From positions 186,001-250,000 of the forward strand of contig JASANG010001546.1 in NCBI GenBank assembly GCA_030248215.1: a DNA stretch of 64,000 bases. The letters are read 5' to 3'. A model generated the notes under the pieces. The model saw only the letters and a list, made by a program, of their open reading frames with translations. It was not told the origin of the DNA and did not search any database. Positions 10,464 to 21,629 of this stretch are shown here, piece by piece. Positions within the stretch are counted from its first letter, which is position 1; each line of letters starts with the position of its first letter. The DNA comes from Enoplolaimus lenunculus (Eukaryota; Nematoda; Enoplea; Enoplida; Thoracostomopsidae). The translations under genes and the position numbers were made by a program.

Positions 10464-10707
10464 GCTCATTTAGAATCGTTGGGTATTACACATCGTGATT
10501 TGGCGGCACGTAACATTTTAGTCGGGCGTGGGAAAATGTTGAAAATTTCCGATTTCGGTTTATCGCGCGTGGGAATTTATGTCAAAACAACGTCTGGTCG
10601 CATTCCGTTGCGTTGGTTGTCGATTGAAGCGATTCGTGATCATTTGTATACGAACAAAAGCGATCGTTGGGCGTACGGGGTGGTCCTGTGGGAAATTTGT
10701 ACTCTTG
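10464..10707 (+). CDS. receptor tyrosine kinase exon: catalytic loop, DFG and activation segment
   Basis: The acceptor is TTTCAATCTATTTTCAG and the donor CTTG|GTAAGC. It encodes the catalytic loop HRDLAARN (Asp at 10497-10499), the metal-binding DFG (10551-10559), an activation segment with a single tyrosine (GIYVKTTSG), and SDRWAYGVVLWEI. The catalytic residues are intact, and DLAARN marks a tyrosine kinase. Two positions are unusual: the APE triplet reads SIE, close to the AIE of RET, and the DVW triplet reads DRW, with arginine in place of valine. The DxW aspartate and tryptophan are kept. Ends one base into a Gly codon. Confidence 0.96.
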
Positions 10708-10825
10708 GTAAGCGTCACGGTCAAGGGTTGATTCACAGGCATGGCAGTTCAAAATTTGTAGTAGAGTGGCTTGATAAAACTGTAGTGAATAAGTAAAAGT
10801 CGCGAGAAGATAAGAGTTATTTTAA

Positions 10826-11115
10826 GCCCTATTCACACGTGCAAGTTTTTGCAGCAAAACCTTGCACATGCCACTTGCATGTGCAAGTTTGGTCATACAG
10901 CAGATTTGAAGTTCTCGGAGGCTGCAAATTATTCACTGGAATTTATGCTATTGAATTTAATTCGCAACTGTGAATGCAGTTGCAAGTCACTTGAATTTCT
11001 TGCACCTGCAGTTTGATTGGTGAATCGGAATGTTCCTTTGAAAATACTTGCAGCTGTTTCGTGCAAATGACAACTGCGAGTTTTCGCTGCAAAAACTTGC
11101 ACGTGTGAATATGGC
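10826..11115. mobile_element. MITE family P (GCCCTATTCACACGTGCAAG ends), copy 1
   Basis: The terminal inverted repeats GCCCTATTCACACGTGCAAG and GCCATATTCACACGTGCAAG face each other about 290 bases apart. The left end is flanked by TTAA and the right by TTTA. Each end contains the palindrome CACGTG. The interior is rich in TTGCA and CAGCTGCAA. Confidence 0.85.
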
Positions 11116-11421
11116 TTTATTGCAGAGTATAAAAAATATGGAAATTCACATAAAGATCGCTCAAATGCTGTTTTGGTTTATATATCACTGGTATTTTGAT
11201 TCAACTTCTTAATTATTTTACGCATATGCGCAGTACAAAATATCTACAATTTGTTACAATCGAGCAATGATTGCAAACATTGTCTCTCGCAGAGTGCAAC
11301 ATTGCGAATCTCAGCTGGAAATATTACATCTCAAATGAAATAGAAAATATTCATGTGTGAAAGGTTTTAACCTGTTCAGATACGGTAAGATTTTGCTGTA
11401 AAATTGATTTTCGCATTTCAG

Positions 11422-11518
11422 GCGGTTTTCCTTATCCAACAGTGTCGGACAAAGCGTTGCTAAAGCATTTAAGTGATGGCAACCGGCTTGAAAAACCCAA
11501 TTCCTGTTCGGATACGAT
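11422..11518 (+). CDS. receptor tyrosine kinase exon: C-lobe helices F-G
   Basis: The acceptor is TTTTCGCATTTCAG and the donor GAT|GTAAGT. It encodes GGFPYPTVSDKALLKHLSDG and then RLEKPNSCSD, the C-lobe loop and helix that receptor tyrosine kinases share (TLGG-PYP in RET and relatives). The split codon at each end matches its neighbours (one base from 10707, two bases out to 11950). The exon is short, but the family match is clear. Confidence 0.93.
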
Positions 11519-11686
11519 GTAAGTTGGTAGGATTTCAGCGGATTTTGGACAAATATTTTACATATGTACGTATGCAAATCAACGGCTATATGTTGTTTAT
11601 ATATATTTAGGGTTTGCAAGTTTGCAACCACGTTGACGCGTTCTGCTTATTATTGATTTGGTTTAATGTCTACGCATCGCTGTCTG

Positions 11687-11865
11687 GGCCAATGTTACTT
11701 TTACGGGCGTAACGGTAGGTTAAGCGTATTCCTAAGCCTAAGCCTAAGCGGTACAAACATGTGTTCCTAAGCCTAAACCTAAGCAAAAAAATGTCATCTA
11801 AAATCTAAACCTACTCTTTTATAGACCCACCAGAAACATGGACGCCCCTTAAAGTAACATGGGTG
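11687..11865. mobile_element. hAT-like MITE family A-prime, copy in kinase intron
   Basis: Ends are GGCCAATGTTACTTTTACGG and the complement of AAAGTAACATGGGTG. The flanks GCTGTCTG and GCTCTCTG match at 7 of 8 positions. The interior has CCTAAG units and the ATCTAAAATCTAAACCTACT block. This subfamily has different ends from family A but the same hexamer. Confidence 0.85.
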
Positions 11866-11949
11866 GCTCTCTGTATAATATTGAATGCAGGTATCCTTAT
11901 TTCAAAATAGAACTCTGCTGTCTGTAACATTGTTTTATTGTAATTTCAG

Positions 11950-12130
11950 TTATAATCTTCTACTTCAATGCTGGTCACAGAATCCTGACGATCGACCATC
12001 GTTCGCATCGATTTGTGAATTTTTAACCGCTCTCAATAACGAATCATCGCATTATGTTGAATTTAAACCAACTGATGTCCTACCGCCGGAAGGTTACTGT
12101 AATGTAATGTCCAATCAGATGCAATCTTAA
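11950..12130 (+). CDS. receptor tyrosine kinase, last exon
   Basis: The acceptor is TTTTATTGTAATTTCAG. The exon encodes helix G-I of the C-lobe, LLLQCWSQNPDDRPSF, including the invariant arginine of the CW-x(6)-RP motif. A tail of about 25 residues follows, and the gene ends at TAA 12128-12130. The tail contains YCNV (12095-12106), a YxN consensus for the Grb2 SH2 domain. The tail is much shorter than in most FGFR/PDGFR/RET receptors, which moves the docking load onto the kinase insert. No canonical AATAAA is seen between the stop and the MITE at 12400, so the polyadenylation site is undefined. Confidence 0.93.
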
Positions 12131-12399
12131 AGCTTGGTTGTAAAGCAACCAACTGGCCAATCACGAAGCGACACCTAGTCAATATCCGACGATGTCTTTC
12201 GAGGACTGCTTCCAGGTTGATTCGAGCAAGATTTTGGTGGACACTTCTTTTAAAATTGTCATCCGATCCGCAAAGTGGACTGTCAGGAAAAACTACTGAT
12301 TCGTCGAGCCGAGGTTTATTGATCTTTCGGCCCATATATAGAAATGATATCGAAAACTAAACGCAAGTCAAAATGTAACAGATGGCTAAATCTTAATCC

Positions 12400-12580
12400 G
12401 GTCCATGTAAATATAAGAGGCAGAACGTTTCTCTGTGAGTCCCGATTAGAGTACGCTTAAAATTTAGGCTAATTTTTTGTTTAGGCTTAGGCTTAAGTAT
12501 AAGCTCATTTTAACGCGAGGATTAGGCTTAGGAATTTTATTATACAACTGTTCCGCCCGTGTTACATACGTACATGGGCT
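12400..12580. mobile_element. hAT-like MITE family A
   Basis: Left end GGTCCATGTAAATATAAGAGG, right end complement of TACATGGGCT. Flanks CTTAATCC and CTTAAGAC agree at 6 of 8 positions. The interior carries the TTAGGC-type hexamers in inverse orientation relative to the copy at 2764. Confidence 0.7.
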
Positions 12581-12794
12581 CTTAAGACTATACCTAAACC
12601 TGAGCCTAAGCACAACTAAAACAAATGCCGAATTCTAAGTATAAATCTATGCCGAAGGCCCCATTTTAGTTTAAGGCTACGTCGAAGCCTGAGCCTAAAC
12701 AAAGGCAGTACAGACAGGGAACTGTTTGGTTCCAGGTCTTGTCACCTAAAAAGGTAGAACCTAAACGTTTGCACACTTGTGTATTTAGGTTTGC

Positions 12795-13663
12795 GTACTG
12801 TCTAAAAGCTTAAACTAACTTGATTTAAGCTTAAACTAATCCAGCAGTATTAAACAAACTTTCTAGATCAACTGAACTAACAGGTTGGTTTACTCTTAAA
12901 CTAATTTAAAATCTTACGTATCTTTAGTTTAAGCTAAGCTTAGTGAACTCTAAGATGCACATAATTTCTGAGCTGGATTTGTTACTTAAGCCAAAAATAA
13001 GTTTAAACTCGTGTTAAACTTAAAAATATGTTAGTTTAAGTAAAACTTAAAATTCTAGTTTAGTTAGTCCGTCCAGCCATTTGAGTTTTACTTAAACTAA
13101 TATTCAAGTTTAGTTAAGCTATAATTTAAGTTTAAGCTTTTAGAGAGTACTTTGTTTGATGGTCCAAAACTTGCCATGCATTTGTTTTGCTGGTTTTAAT
13201 GGATGGTCAAGTCGTATATATATATACAAGCTTAAGGATAAAAGATACATTCCTCCCTTAACCTTCTGTACACAAGCGAAAAGACACTATTCTCTAAAAA
13301 CTTAAACTTAAATTATAGCTTAAGTAAGCTTGAATATTAGTTTAAGTAAAACTCAAATGGCTGTACGGAGTAATTAAACTAGAATTTTAAGTAAACTAAT
13401 ATTTTTTAAAAAGAACACGAGTTTAAGTAAGCTTATTTTTGGTTTAAGTAACAAATCTATCGCAAAAACTATGTGTATCTAAGAGTTCATTAAGCTTAGC
13501 TTAAACTAAAAATACGTAAGGTTTTGAATTAGTTTACAACATTTTAAATGAATTTAAGCGTAATCCTACTACTTGTTAGATTAGTTAATCTATAAATTTA
13601 GTTTAACGGTTTTAAATTAGCTTAAGCTTAAATCAAATTTGTTTAATAGGTTTTAGGGAGTAC
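12795..13663. mobile_element. large foldback element with about 360-bp arms
   Basis: The arm 12795-13150 is repeated inverted at 13291-13663, with roughly 85% identity and small indels, around a 140-base spacer. Both arms are rich in TTAAACT and TTAAGCTT. The outer ends read GTACTGTCTAAAAG and, on the other strand, GTACTCCCTAAAAC. The right arm directly abuts the MITE at 13661. No coding frame. As a single strand it would fold into a very long hairpin. Confidence 0.85.
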
Positions 13664-13916
13664 ACTGTAAATTTAAATGAGTTGATTCATCCATTCAGCC
13701 AGCGACTTGGTTATCTCTGAATTTACATCCGTAAACATTAACTCACTCTGAGTTGAGTTGATTTTGATTGTGAGTTGAATTGACTCTGCATGGATTGGCT
13801 AATTAACCCAGAATAAATTGAATCTACTAAAAATTCTGAGTTCTGATAGTCCTAACTCAGACTGAGTGTTTCAACGCATTCTGAGTTAAAATCAACTCAT
13901 TGAAATTTACAGGGTA
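13661..13916. mobile_element. MITE family T (TACACTGTAAATTT ends), copy 1
   Basis: The terminal inverted repeat is TACACTGTAAATTTAAATGA against TACCCTGTAAATTTCAATGA. The interior is built of GAGTTGA/TCAACTC motifs and ACTCAGA. Related copies lie at 43286 and 57541, and a matching terminus lies beside the transposase relic at 15620-16522. Target duplication beyond a possible TA is not evident. Confidence 0.85.
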
Positions 13917-14548
13917 CTTGATTAGTTGTTTAGTATACAATTTAAGGTTTTTCCAATAATTTGGTATATTTTAAATGTTCAGCTGTTGTGGTTTGTCCTG
14001 TTTTTTGAATATGTGGCCAAGATTTCGCAGATAATAGTGCATTTTTTCGATTTGTTGAGTTAGTGCAAAGACAAACCTATTAATGATGCTCAATGTGCAG
14101 TACCTTAAATATTTGTATTTATTTATAGTATTATAAAATATATAATGTGTATATTTTGCTTTGTATTTTACCGCAATAAATATTTTTTCCATCTATTAAT
14201 GTCTAATAAGTGTTTGATGATTTAGTTCACAAGATATCATAAAATATTAACAAAACGCTTAAAATTTAGACTTAGTTTGTGTCAATGCCAGTTTTTAATA
14301 GGTTTAGACAAACTGCAGGGGCACGAAAATGTTACGTTTCATGTCTGATTGGTTGTGTGTGTATAATATAAATTGGCATTTTTGGTTAAAAGGCAATATT
14401 TAGATAATGCAAGTACGACAACTTCAAATTTAAAATCATTGCAATTAAACAGGGAATAGGCTGTAAACATATGAATTTTTAAACGTAAGCTTGGAAATCG
14501 TGTCAAAAATAGAACGCTATTTTAAACGCTTTTACGTTTCGTACCTTA

Positions 14549-15212
14549 GCGGAGAAACTCTAAAATGAATCGCTTGCGTATATTAAAAGCGTGGGTCAAG
14601 TGAACTCTAAGTTCATAAACCGGATTACTGTAGTATTAAGCTTAAAAGGTTGTGACCTAAGCGGAGAAACTCTAAAATGAATCGCTTGCGTATGAAAGCG
14701 TGGGTCAAGTGAACTCTACGTTCATAAACCGGATTACTGTAGTATTAAGCTTAAAAGGTTGTGACCTAAGCAGAGAAACTCTAAAATGAATCGCTTGCGT
14801 ATAAAAGCGTGGGTCAAGTGAACTTTAAGTTCATAAACCGGATTACTGTAGTATTAAGCTTAAAAGGTTGTGACCTAAGCGAAGAAACTGTAAAATGAAT
14901 CGCTTGCGTATAAAAGCGTGGGTCAAGTGAAGTATCAAGTTCAAAATGGTTGTATCTAAGTAGAGAAACTCTAAAATGAATTGTTTGCGTATCAAAACGC
15001 GGGTCTGGTGAACTTTATGGCCACTAACTGGATTACTGTAGTATCGAGTTCAAAATGTTTTGTACCCAAGCGGAGAAACTCTAAAATGAATCGCTTGCGT
15101 ATCAAAACGTGGGTGAAGTAAACTATACGTTCACAAACTGGAACGCGGGTCAAGTGAACTTAAGTCAACTAACTGGATTACTGTAGTATCGAGTTCAAAA
15201 TGTTTTCTACCC
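14549..15212. repeat. about 110-bp tandem repeat, six to seven copies
   Basis: Each unit begins GCGGAGAAACTCTAAAATGA and continues through GCGTGGGTCAAGTGAACT to GGATTACTGTAGTATTAAGC. Copies start near 14549, 14658, 14770, 14879, 14960 and 15070 and diverge towards the right. One isolated diverged unit lies at about 15484. No known family. Confidence 0.85.
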
Positions 15213-15619
15213 AAGATTACGCAGAACAATGTATATATTTGTGCGCACGGATAATTTATGAAAAGTCAATTGTAACTGTAAGTGATTTTGAATACTGAAT
15301 TATAGGTACTATTTGTCTGTTTCTGGAGGAAATTTTGCCTCAATATATTATACATAAGAACAAATAATTCAAACTCTAAATTTTAGTATACAATATTCTA
15401 CAGGACATTCGGGCTACTTTACCACAACCTTGAATACATTATCAAACATGTCATATGAGACTAACAGACAATATTCCTGCATAGGCGGAGAAACTCAAAA
15501 GTGAATCGCTTGTTTATTAAGACCCAGGCCTATGTATAGAACAGTTTAAGCTTTAGACTAAATTTTTTGCTTAGGCTTAGGCTTAGAAATAGGCATAGTT
15601 CAACCATAAACGTAATGAC

Positions 15620-16522
15620 ACTAACAACTCGCTTCAATACTATTCTCCAATACTTCTCCAAATGCGTTGACTTGTTGCGTCAGTTCCGTGTCGATACGAC
15701 CAGCCGCTTTTAATCGCCTACTGAATGCAATAATAGCTTTTAAAGGACCCGCTGACTATTCGTGGTCGTGTAACTTTTCCTGTGACCGCATCCCAATTGC
15801 ACAATCCAGTCGTCGACAGTTTTGAAGAGTCACATTTTGCAGTATGAATACACATTGGTTTGCAAGTAAAGCAATAGACACATCCTTCAGAGGAACAAAA
15901 ACATAGCCAGTTCCTAGAAATGGTTTCGCCGTTATGATTTTGGCGTCGAAAGAGATACCGGGCAAATTCGTGGTATGTCGTCGGCCTTCCTTACTTGCTT
16001 CACCGAGTGTATGGAAAACAAATTTTCGTCACTGCGCTGAGCTGCCGGTGCGACGTTCTTTACCCAGAATTTTCGCATTTTTCCTGGAATAACGAATGGA
16101 CTAAGTCCAACGTCATTCCGCCCACGGGGGCGCCGCGTCCTCTGATTCAATTTGCCCATTTGTGCCGGTACTGTCGACGGTGTTTGCTTCAGTATGATTC
16201 ATTGATGCATCTTCTTCGTCATGATTACTTCCGTTGAAGAATTGTCGAATCGAACATCATCAGCTATTTCATCACCAGTTTGTTGCACTTTTTTGAACAG
16301 TGAAAACCTGCGTTGTTTTCTTGCTTTTGCCGATTCAACTGCTAAGTTCAGTGCTGCTTCCTTTGGTTTTCGTCTCTTTGACGCGTCAGACTCCCAAGTC
16401 CTTGTACGATTTGTGTGTCTGTCATTTTTTACGATTTTCCATTGTACTAAACGAAAAACCCACTTCTGAGTGGTTGCAACTCATTCTGAGTTCAAATCAA
16501 CTCACTGGAATTTACAGTGTAC
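15620..16522 (-). pseudogene. hAT-like transposase relic with TTF-type zinc finger
   Basis: This block has a higher GC content than its surroundings and coding-like sequence on the minus strand in more than one frame, indicating a decayed gene. One frame (about 16210-16430) is Lys/Arg-rich (KRRKPKEAA, ARKQRRFSLFKK). A later segment (about 15755-15890) reads WLCF..SEGCVYCFTCKPMC, close to the W-L-x-x-S-x(4)-(F/Y)CFxCK signature of the TTF-type zinc finger found at the N-terminus of many hAT transposases. The catalytic region is absent. On its 5' side lies a terminus (16470-16522, reverse complement TACACTGTAAATTCCAGTGA) shared with MITE family T, so it may be a remnant of that family's autonomous element. 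Confidence 0.55.
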
Positions 16523-17559
16523 TGGATTCTGATTGGATTGGGGTCGCGCGGTTCACATGACTACAAGGACGGACGAAAATTGGCGGGGCGGCGGAGAGAT
16601 ATCCATCGGTATATCCTACGGGGATCACCATGAGCATCGCCACCATTTCTCGCCGGGTGCTGTGGGGATACTTAGTAATGAGTTAACCTGGATTTCAATT
16701 TGGGAGAGCACAATAATCTCTAAAAGAATTTTTTCACTCTTGGGATCCAGAGGTTTATTTTAAACCCTGCTAAATTTAAAGTGCCTAAGGTATTTCTTGT
16801 CTCTAGAAATTTAGAGGAAGGGGTATGTATCCCTAATCTCTCCTTGCATACGCCACTGGATCAAATTGGAATGCAGTTGTTAAAACGGAAAGGAAGCCAA
16901 CGCCATGCCGGAGATATGACTCGGTCCCTGCTAAACCAAATACTAGTAAACTTGACAAGTCATTTTGGATATAAGCACATCAATTTTCAAATATATCGTC
17001 TATTAATAGTTGACCAAATCCCTATTGTTTGACGTAAAAATCAAAGCACAATGTGTAACAAAAGAATCCGTAACGATGCTAAACACTAATACACAATGAT
17101 TGTTAGCATTTAACAGACCACAATTCGATCATAGCCGTGTACAGATTACTATTCATCGAGAAATATAACTGTTCCCAGAGAACGCAATCAGTACTTCGCA
17201 AAAATCCCATTCCTTGTTATCCACTGAAACATATCGTCGGTGTCGGTGTTCGGTTGGTGGGAGCCCGGAGCGCGGGCACCCCGCCGCCCCTTAATCCGGC
17301 ACTGGAAACAAGTGTCAAAAGTCAGTTATGCAACCATTGGATGGCAATCCATTAGTTCATTGGATTCAATGTCAACTGAAGTTGAAGTCGACACATATTC
17401 AAGTCCACACAGTCAATACGTGGACTAAAAGTTCGCTTGATCCAACAACACTACAATTTCAGTTTGGTTTGGCGTTTGTTAAACTGGTATTTTTGCATCG
17501 CTAAAAACATTCAATAAAGACTTCTCGAAGTACAACGAAGTGCGCTACCGAAATTGCTG

Positions 17560-18078
17560 GAACCTACGGCAAATTAACTATAATGGCTAACATTTTGTCT
17601 CTGTACTTCTGTCGACCGACATTCTGTTCATTTATAAGCATGCGAAGATGACACTGTTGCGCTGAATATTATATGATACTCGTTGTAATTTTGGAATATC
17701 GTGATATTTGTATAAATGTCCTTCAGTATTACGTGGTATACTGGCTCTCCGGGCTGGCGTTACCAATACAGGTCTCTGTGAGCCCCAATAAAATAGTTTA
17801 CAACTCTATAACCTCATGGTCAGCGAAAAAATACGTTTGCCAAAGCGGGGCTCGCAAGGGTCGGGCGCCTCCCAATGGGGGTTGGGGGCATTTCCACCGG
17901 CACTGCCGGCTCTTGCCTATACATTGAACATCTAACATCAGTTGTTTTGCAACTTAATGTCATATAACATCGGAGCTATGTCCGTTGACCCGATTTGAGA
18001 GCCCGAATTAATGTTGACGTCGAACCAACATGAAACAAACCATGACCCGTCTGTCCCGGTGACAACGTGAATCCCGCA
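17560..18078. mobile_element. MITE family F (ATGCGGGGTTCACGTT end), interrupted copy
   Basis: The right end is GACAACGTGAATCCCGCAT, the family F terminus, preceded by TTGACGTCGAACCAACATG as in the other copies. Degenerate CATATGATA motifs occur near 17665-17715. A GC-rich segment (about 17735-17925, CTCCGGGCTGGCG to GCCGGCTCTTG) appears inserted in it. An inverted GGAGCCCGG motif also occurs near 17270. Confidence 0.55.
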
Positions 18079-18079
18079 T

Positions 18080-18170
18080 AAACCTAAGTAAAAAATATAG
18101 TCTAAAGCTTAAGCTTACTCTATTGCAGTCACACAGAAAAACATTCCGCCACTGATCGTTTACGTGGGCC
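18080..18170. mobile_element. MITE family A, right-end fragment
   Basis: AAGCTTAAGCTTACTCTATT followed by the family A terminus ending TTTACGTGGGCC. It abuts the family F end at 18078. Confidence 0.7.
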
Positions 18171-18637
18171 TAAGCGCCGAAAACAATATACTACTTTAAG
18201 GTATTCATCCCCTTAAAGTATATTTATACTGTTTGAATTTGAAATAGCACAAATTTTCATGTTTCTTTTATGAAATTATACGTAATATTACGCATTTATA
18301 CATTATTGCTGTACAAGTTTGTGTCAGGGAAACGAAACGCGGTAACTGTATGAGGGTTGCAATGATGAAATTAATACGCGACAGTATGATTCTTGCTCAT
18401 GAACGAGCGCAGGTTTGAGCAACGGGGTTCAACTCCACACACCCCGTTGGCATTCAAAAAATGCTATAATTTTCGACGCTAGCTATGTCTTTAAATGTGT
18501 ATATATTACAGATGCATTGCGTTATTTCAAATTTTCTCCAGTGGACCCTATTTTATATTCTCCACCTTAATATTGGGACGGCGTCCGTGATGTTGCTTAA
18601 TAAAGCCGCTAGTTTAAGGTGTTCTTACTAGTTTATT

Positions 18638-18812
18638 ATTATTATTATTATTACTATTATTATTATTATCATTGTTGTTGTTATTACCATAATTATTATT
18701 ATATTGTTATTATGATTATTATTTATTATTATGATTATTTGTATTATTATTTTTATTATTTATTCTAATTATTATTCTTTTTATTTTTAGTATTATTTTT
18801 ATTGTTATTATT
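18638..18812. repeat. ATT-rich degenerate microsatellite
   Basis: TTATTA tracts with GTT, ATC and ATG interruptions over about 170 bases. Confidence 0.9.
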
Positions 18813-19099
18813 ATATGAAATTTAAGAACATATATATTCAGTATAAAATTAAACTTATTTAATACAAATTAAAGTTTAGTTTCCGGCTGATTTTCAAAGT
18901 GTTACTATACTGCAGTCTGCTGCGTGTATTCGTAATGTTGTCGACTAAAATGTACTGTAAAAGGATGTTACACTTTGAGCAGTTTGCAAACCACGACAAC
19001 GGGCAGTTTATTTTTATTCAATATCAACATTTCATAAAATATCAAAATTAACATAAAAAAAAAAACCACCCTCTCCCCCCACCCTCAAGGAACATTTTC

Positions 19100-19315
19100 G
19101 TGCCACTAAGGATGTCTGACCCCACAGTATCACATAACATACCGTCGCTCATATACATTGATCGTTTGAGAGCGGTGGTTTGTAAGCTGATGTCATATGA
19201 CATTCGAGTTTTGTCTGTTGACCTGATATAAGAGCCCGAATTTTAACGTTGACGTCGAATCAACATGGGACAAAACGTGTCCCACCTACCCCGGTAAAAC
19301 GGAACCCCCCAACAA
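19100..19315. mobile_element. MITE family F fragment
   Basis: Contains TTGACGTCGAATCAACATG and CCCCGGTAAAACGGAACCCC, the diverged right-end region of family F, with a TGTCATATGACATTC palindrome near 19190. The left end was not found. Confidence 0.55.
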
Positions 19316-19531
19316 AAAACCCCCCAATGATAATATATATAAGAATATTGACCAGTTATTTTAGGAGCCTATTTCGGAGAGAGAGTCAATTTGACTCACC
19401 TTTTTATACAGTGTATGCTTTCAGACATTTACCAATTTGATGGAGAGCGACTCGGGTGAGTCGAATTTGACTGTGGCGAAGTCAAATTTGGCTCAGTTTG
19501 TGTAGTCCGAAAAAGCCTATTCCACAGAAAG

Positions 19532-19683
19532 GGCCAATGTAAAGAACAGGGGCTGAACAGTATTATAACCAAACTCCTAAGTCTAAGCCTAAGCCTAACC
19601 AAGCAAAAAATTAGTCTAAAACTTAATCTAGTTCTATTGCACACCCACAGGAAAAGGTTCCGCCCCTGATCTTTACATGTGCC
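19532..19683. mobile_element. hAT-like MITE family A, short complete copy
   Basis: Ends are GGCCAATGTAAAGAACAGG and the complement of GATCTTTACATGTGCC. The flanks ACAGAAAG and GCAGAGAG match at 6 of 8. The interior has only three or four hexamers, so this copy shows the unexpanded state. Confidence 0.8.
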
Positions 19684-19844
19684 GCAGAGAGTCAATTAGA
19701 CTCGCCATTTGTTGCAGTGTAATATCGATTTCAAAAAATCGGCAGCTTATAAAAACCCCTGACAAATTTAGGTTTAGGAAAAAGTTTGCCTATAAATGTT
19801 CAACGAAACACTTTTTGCTTTTAAACTTTTCGTTTATAACTGAG

Positions 19845-19955
19845 TAAAAAAGTGCCGCGGTCTGAACGGTTTTCTGCGGGACTGCAATAGAATAAGTTTA
19901 AGCTTTAAACTATGTTTTTGCCTAAGCTTTATGCTCAGGCTTAAACTCATTCAAA
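19845..19955. mobile_element. MITE family A fragment
   Basis: Shows GAACGGTTTTCTGCGGGACT followed by GCAATAGAATAAGTTTAAGC and hexamer traces. The terminal GGCC end is missing. Confidence 0.55.
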
Positions 19956-19969
19956 ATTGACATGTGTGG

Positions 19970-20396
19970 GTCACCTTTTGTGCTTCAATATCATATGATA
20001 TTTGAGGTATTGTCCGCGAATATCATATAATATATTTTCAAATGTCTGCATACTTGAGGTAACACACCCAAATTGTCCTGTTGAATATCATATGATACTA
20101 GAATTTGAAATTTGAGTTTTTGAAATATGACACTGTTTTTCTAAGCGGTTTTGTGCCGGAAATGAATTTGCAGACGTGTATTTGGTATTTTAAGCACAGC
20201 TGTGCCTCTGCCGTCCGACATTCCATTAATTTATTAGCATCCGAAAATACACTGTCCCGCTGAATATCATATCATTCGCTATAATTTTGGCATATCATAT
20301 GATATTCTTATAAATGTCTCACAGTATCACGTGACATGACATACAAACCGTGTCCCGCGTGCCCCGGTTATAACGTGAACCCCGCATCAGCGTTTT
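19970..20396. mobile_element. MITE family F, right half, with ATCATATGAT palindromes
   Basis: At least five CATATGATA or ATCATATGA motifs, then CCCCGGTTATAACGTGAACC and the terminus ending CCCGCAT. The left terminus was not found. Confidence 0.65.
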
Positions 20397-20684
20397 TTTA
20401 ATTTTGTCTGCAACCGCAAGATTTTTTTGCAACAAACATTAACATTTTACGGTACAGGGCAGTCAATCGTCAACTTTAACCATTGAGTTTTATTCCCGCA
20501 AACTTGGCCTTGAACAAATTATGTTCACTTGGTGTGTTTATTATAACTCCACCAATACAACATATTCGTATATGAGTAACTATATAACATACATTGCCAC
20601 AGGCACCGGCAGGGTTCGGCTAGGGGGTATACGTGGACGCTTCCCGTCTGTTTCGTAAACAATTTCGACCCAAACACTAGTGAC

Positions 20685-20808
20685 AGAACGTTTTTCTGCG
20701 GGATCGCAGTAAGAGTAAAGCTTCAGCTTTAGAGTAATATTTTTGCTTAGGCTTAGGCTTAGGAATATGCTTATACTACTGTTGACGGCGTTGTTCTATA
20801 CATTGGCC
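20685..20808. mobile_element. MITE family A, left end decayed
   Basis: GAACGTTTTTCTGCGGGATC on the left and GTTCTATACATTGGCC on the right, with TTAGGC hexamers between. Confidence 0.7.
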
Positions 20809-21133
20809 TCAATTATTATAGGCCGGAAGATAGAATGAACATGGCAGCTGTCTCTCACCAAGGTTACATCCACGATTTCGGAACCATAAAAATTTCTGTG
20901 TCAGTTTTGTACCTTAGAAATCCATATTTTAAAACCTGCAAAAAGCGCAGTCGATGTCCAGAACTTTCGAGGGGGGCCTATGGCCCCCAGTATCCCCTCC
21001 ATGGGCAAACATCCCTGACCCTATTCTATGTTTTAAAAACACAGTTGTCTCTGTGTCTAGAAATTTAAATTGGACCCCGAGTATCCTCTCGATGGAATAC
21101 GTCCTTGGATGTCAGTCAACCTATTGTACGTTT

Positions 21134-21311
21134 GGCCAATGTTAAGGGACGTAACAGTAGATTAAGCGTTTTCCTTAGCCTAAGCCTTATCCTAAATGTT
21201 GCAAAACTGAATTACTAAGTCAAAACCAAAGCAATAAATGTAATCTAGAATCTAAACCTACTGTTTTATAGACCCACCAGAAACCTGGACGCCCTTTAAG
21301 TAACATGAGCA
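21134..21311. mobile_element. hAT-like MITE family A-prime with perfect 8-bp target duplication
   Basis: Ends are GGCCAATGTTAAGGGACG and the complement of CCCTTTAAGTAACATGAGCA. The flanks are GTACGTTT on both sides (21126-21133 and 21312-21319), a perfect 8-bp duplication. This supports insertion by an hAT-type (or other 8-bp) transposase. Confidence 0.88.
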
Positions 21312-21629
21312 GTACGTTTTATCGGCTCAAATGCCTCAGTTGCATACCATAACTCAATATTCTGATGTCAGTCGGTGTTGCTGAAAAATATACAATCGTT
21401 TGAATGTGAATTTACAAATTTTCAATTTATTAATGTTACAAAGTCTTGCAATATTTTTTTGCTTAATTTTAATATTATTTTGACGACAGTAACTTTATTT
21501 TGTGACCTTTTTGGCAGTAATTTTATATTCTGTGCACTCTTCAAAGTCTTTGCGACACCAAAGCGTACCACCCAGGCTTTCGTATCAAAATGTTCATGGT
21601 GCCGGAGCAGACAAATAGACCAACGCTTG

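Noticed and set aside
14549-15212. CRISPR array
   Set aside because: Regular spacing attracted attention, but units are tandem copies without unique spacers, and the genome is eukaryotic with introns.
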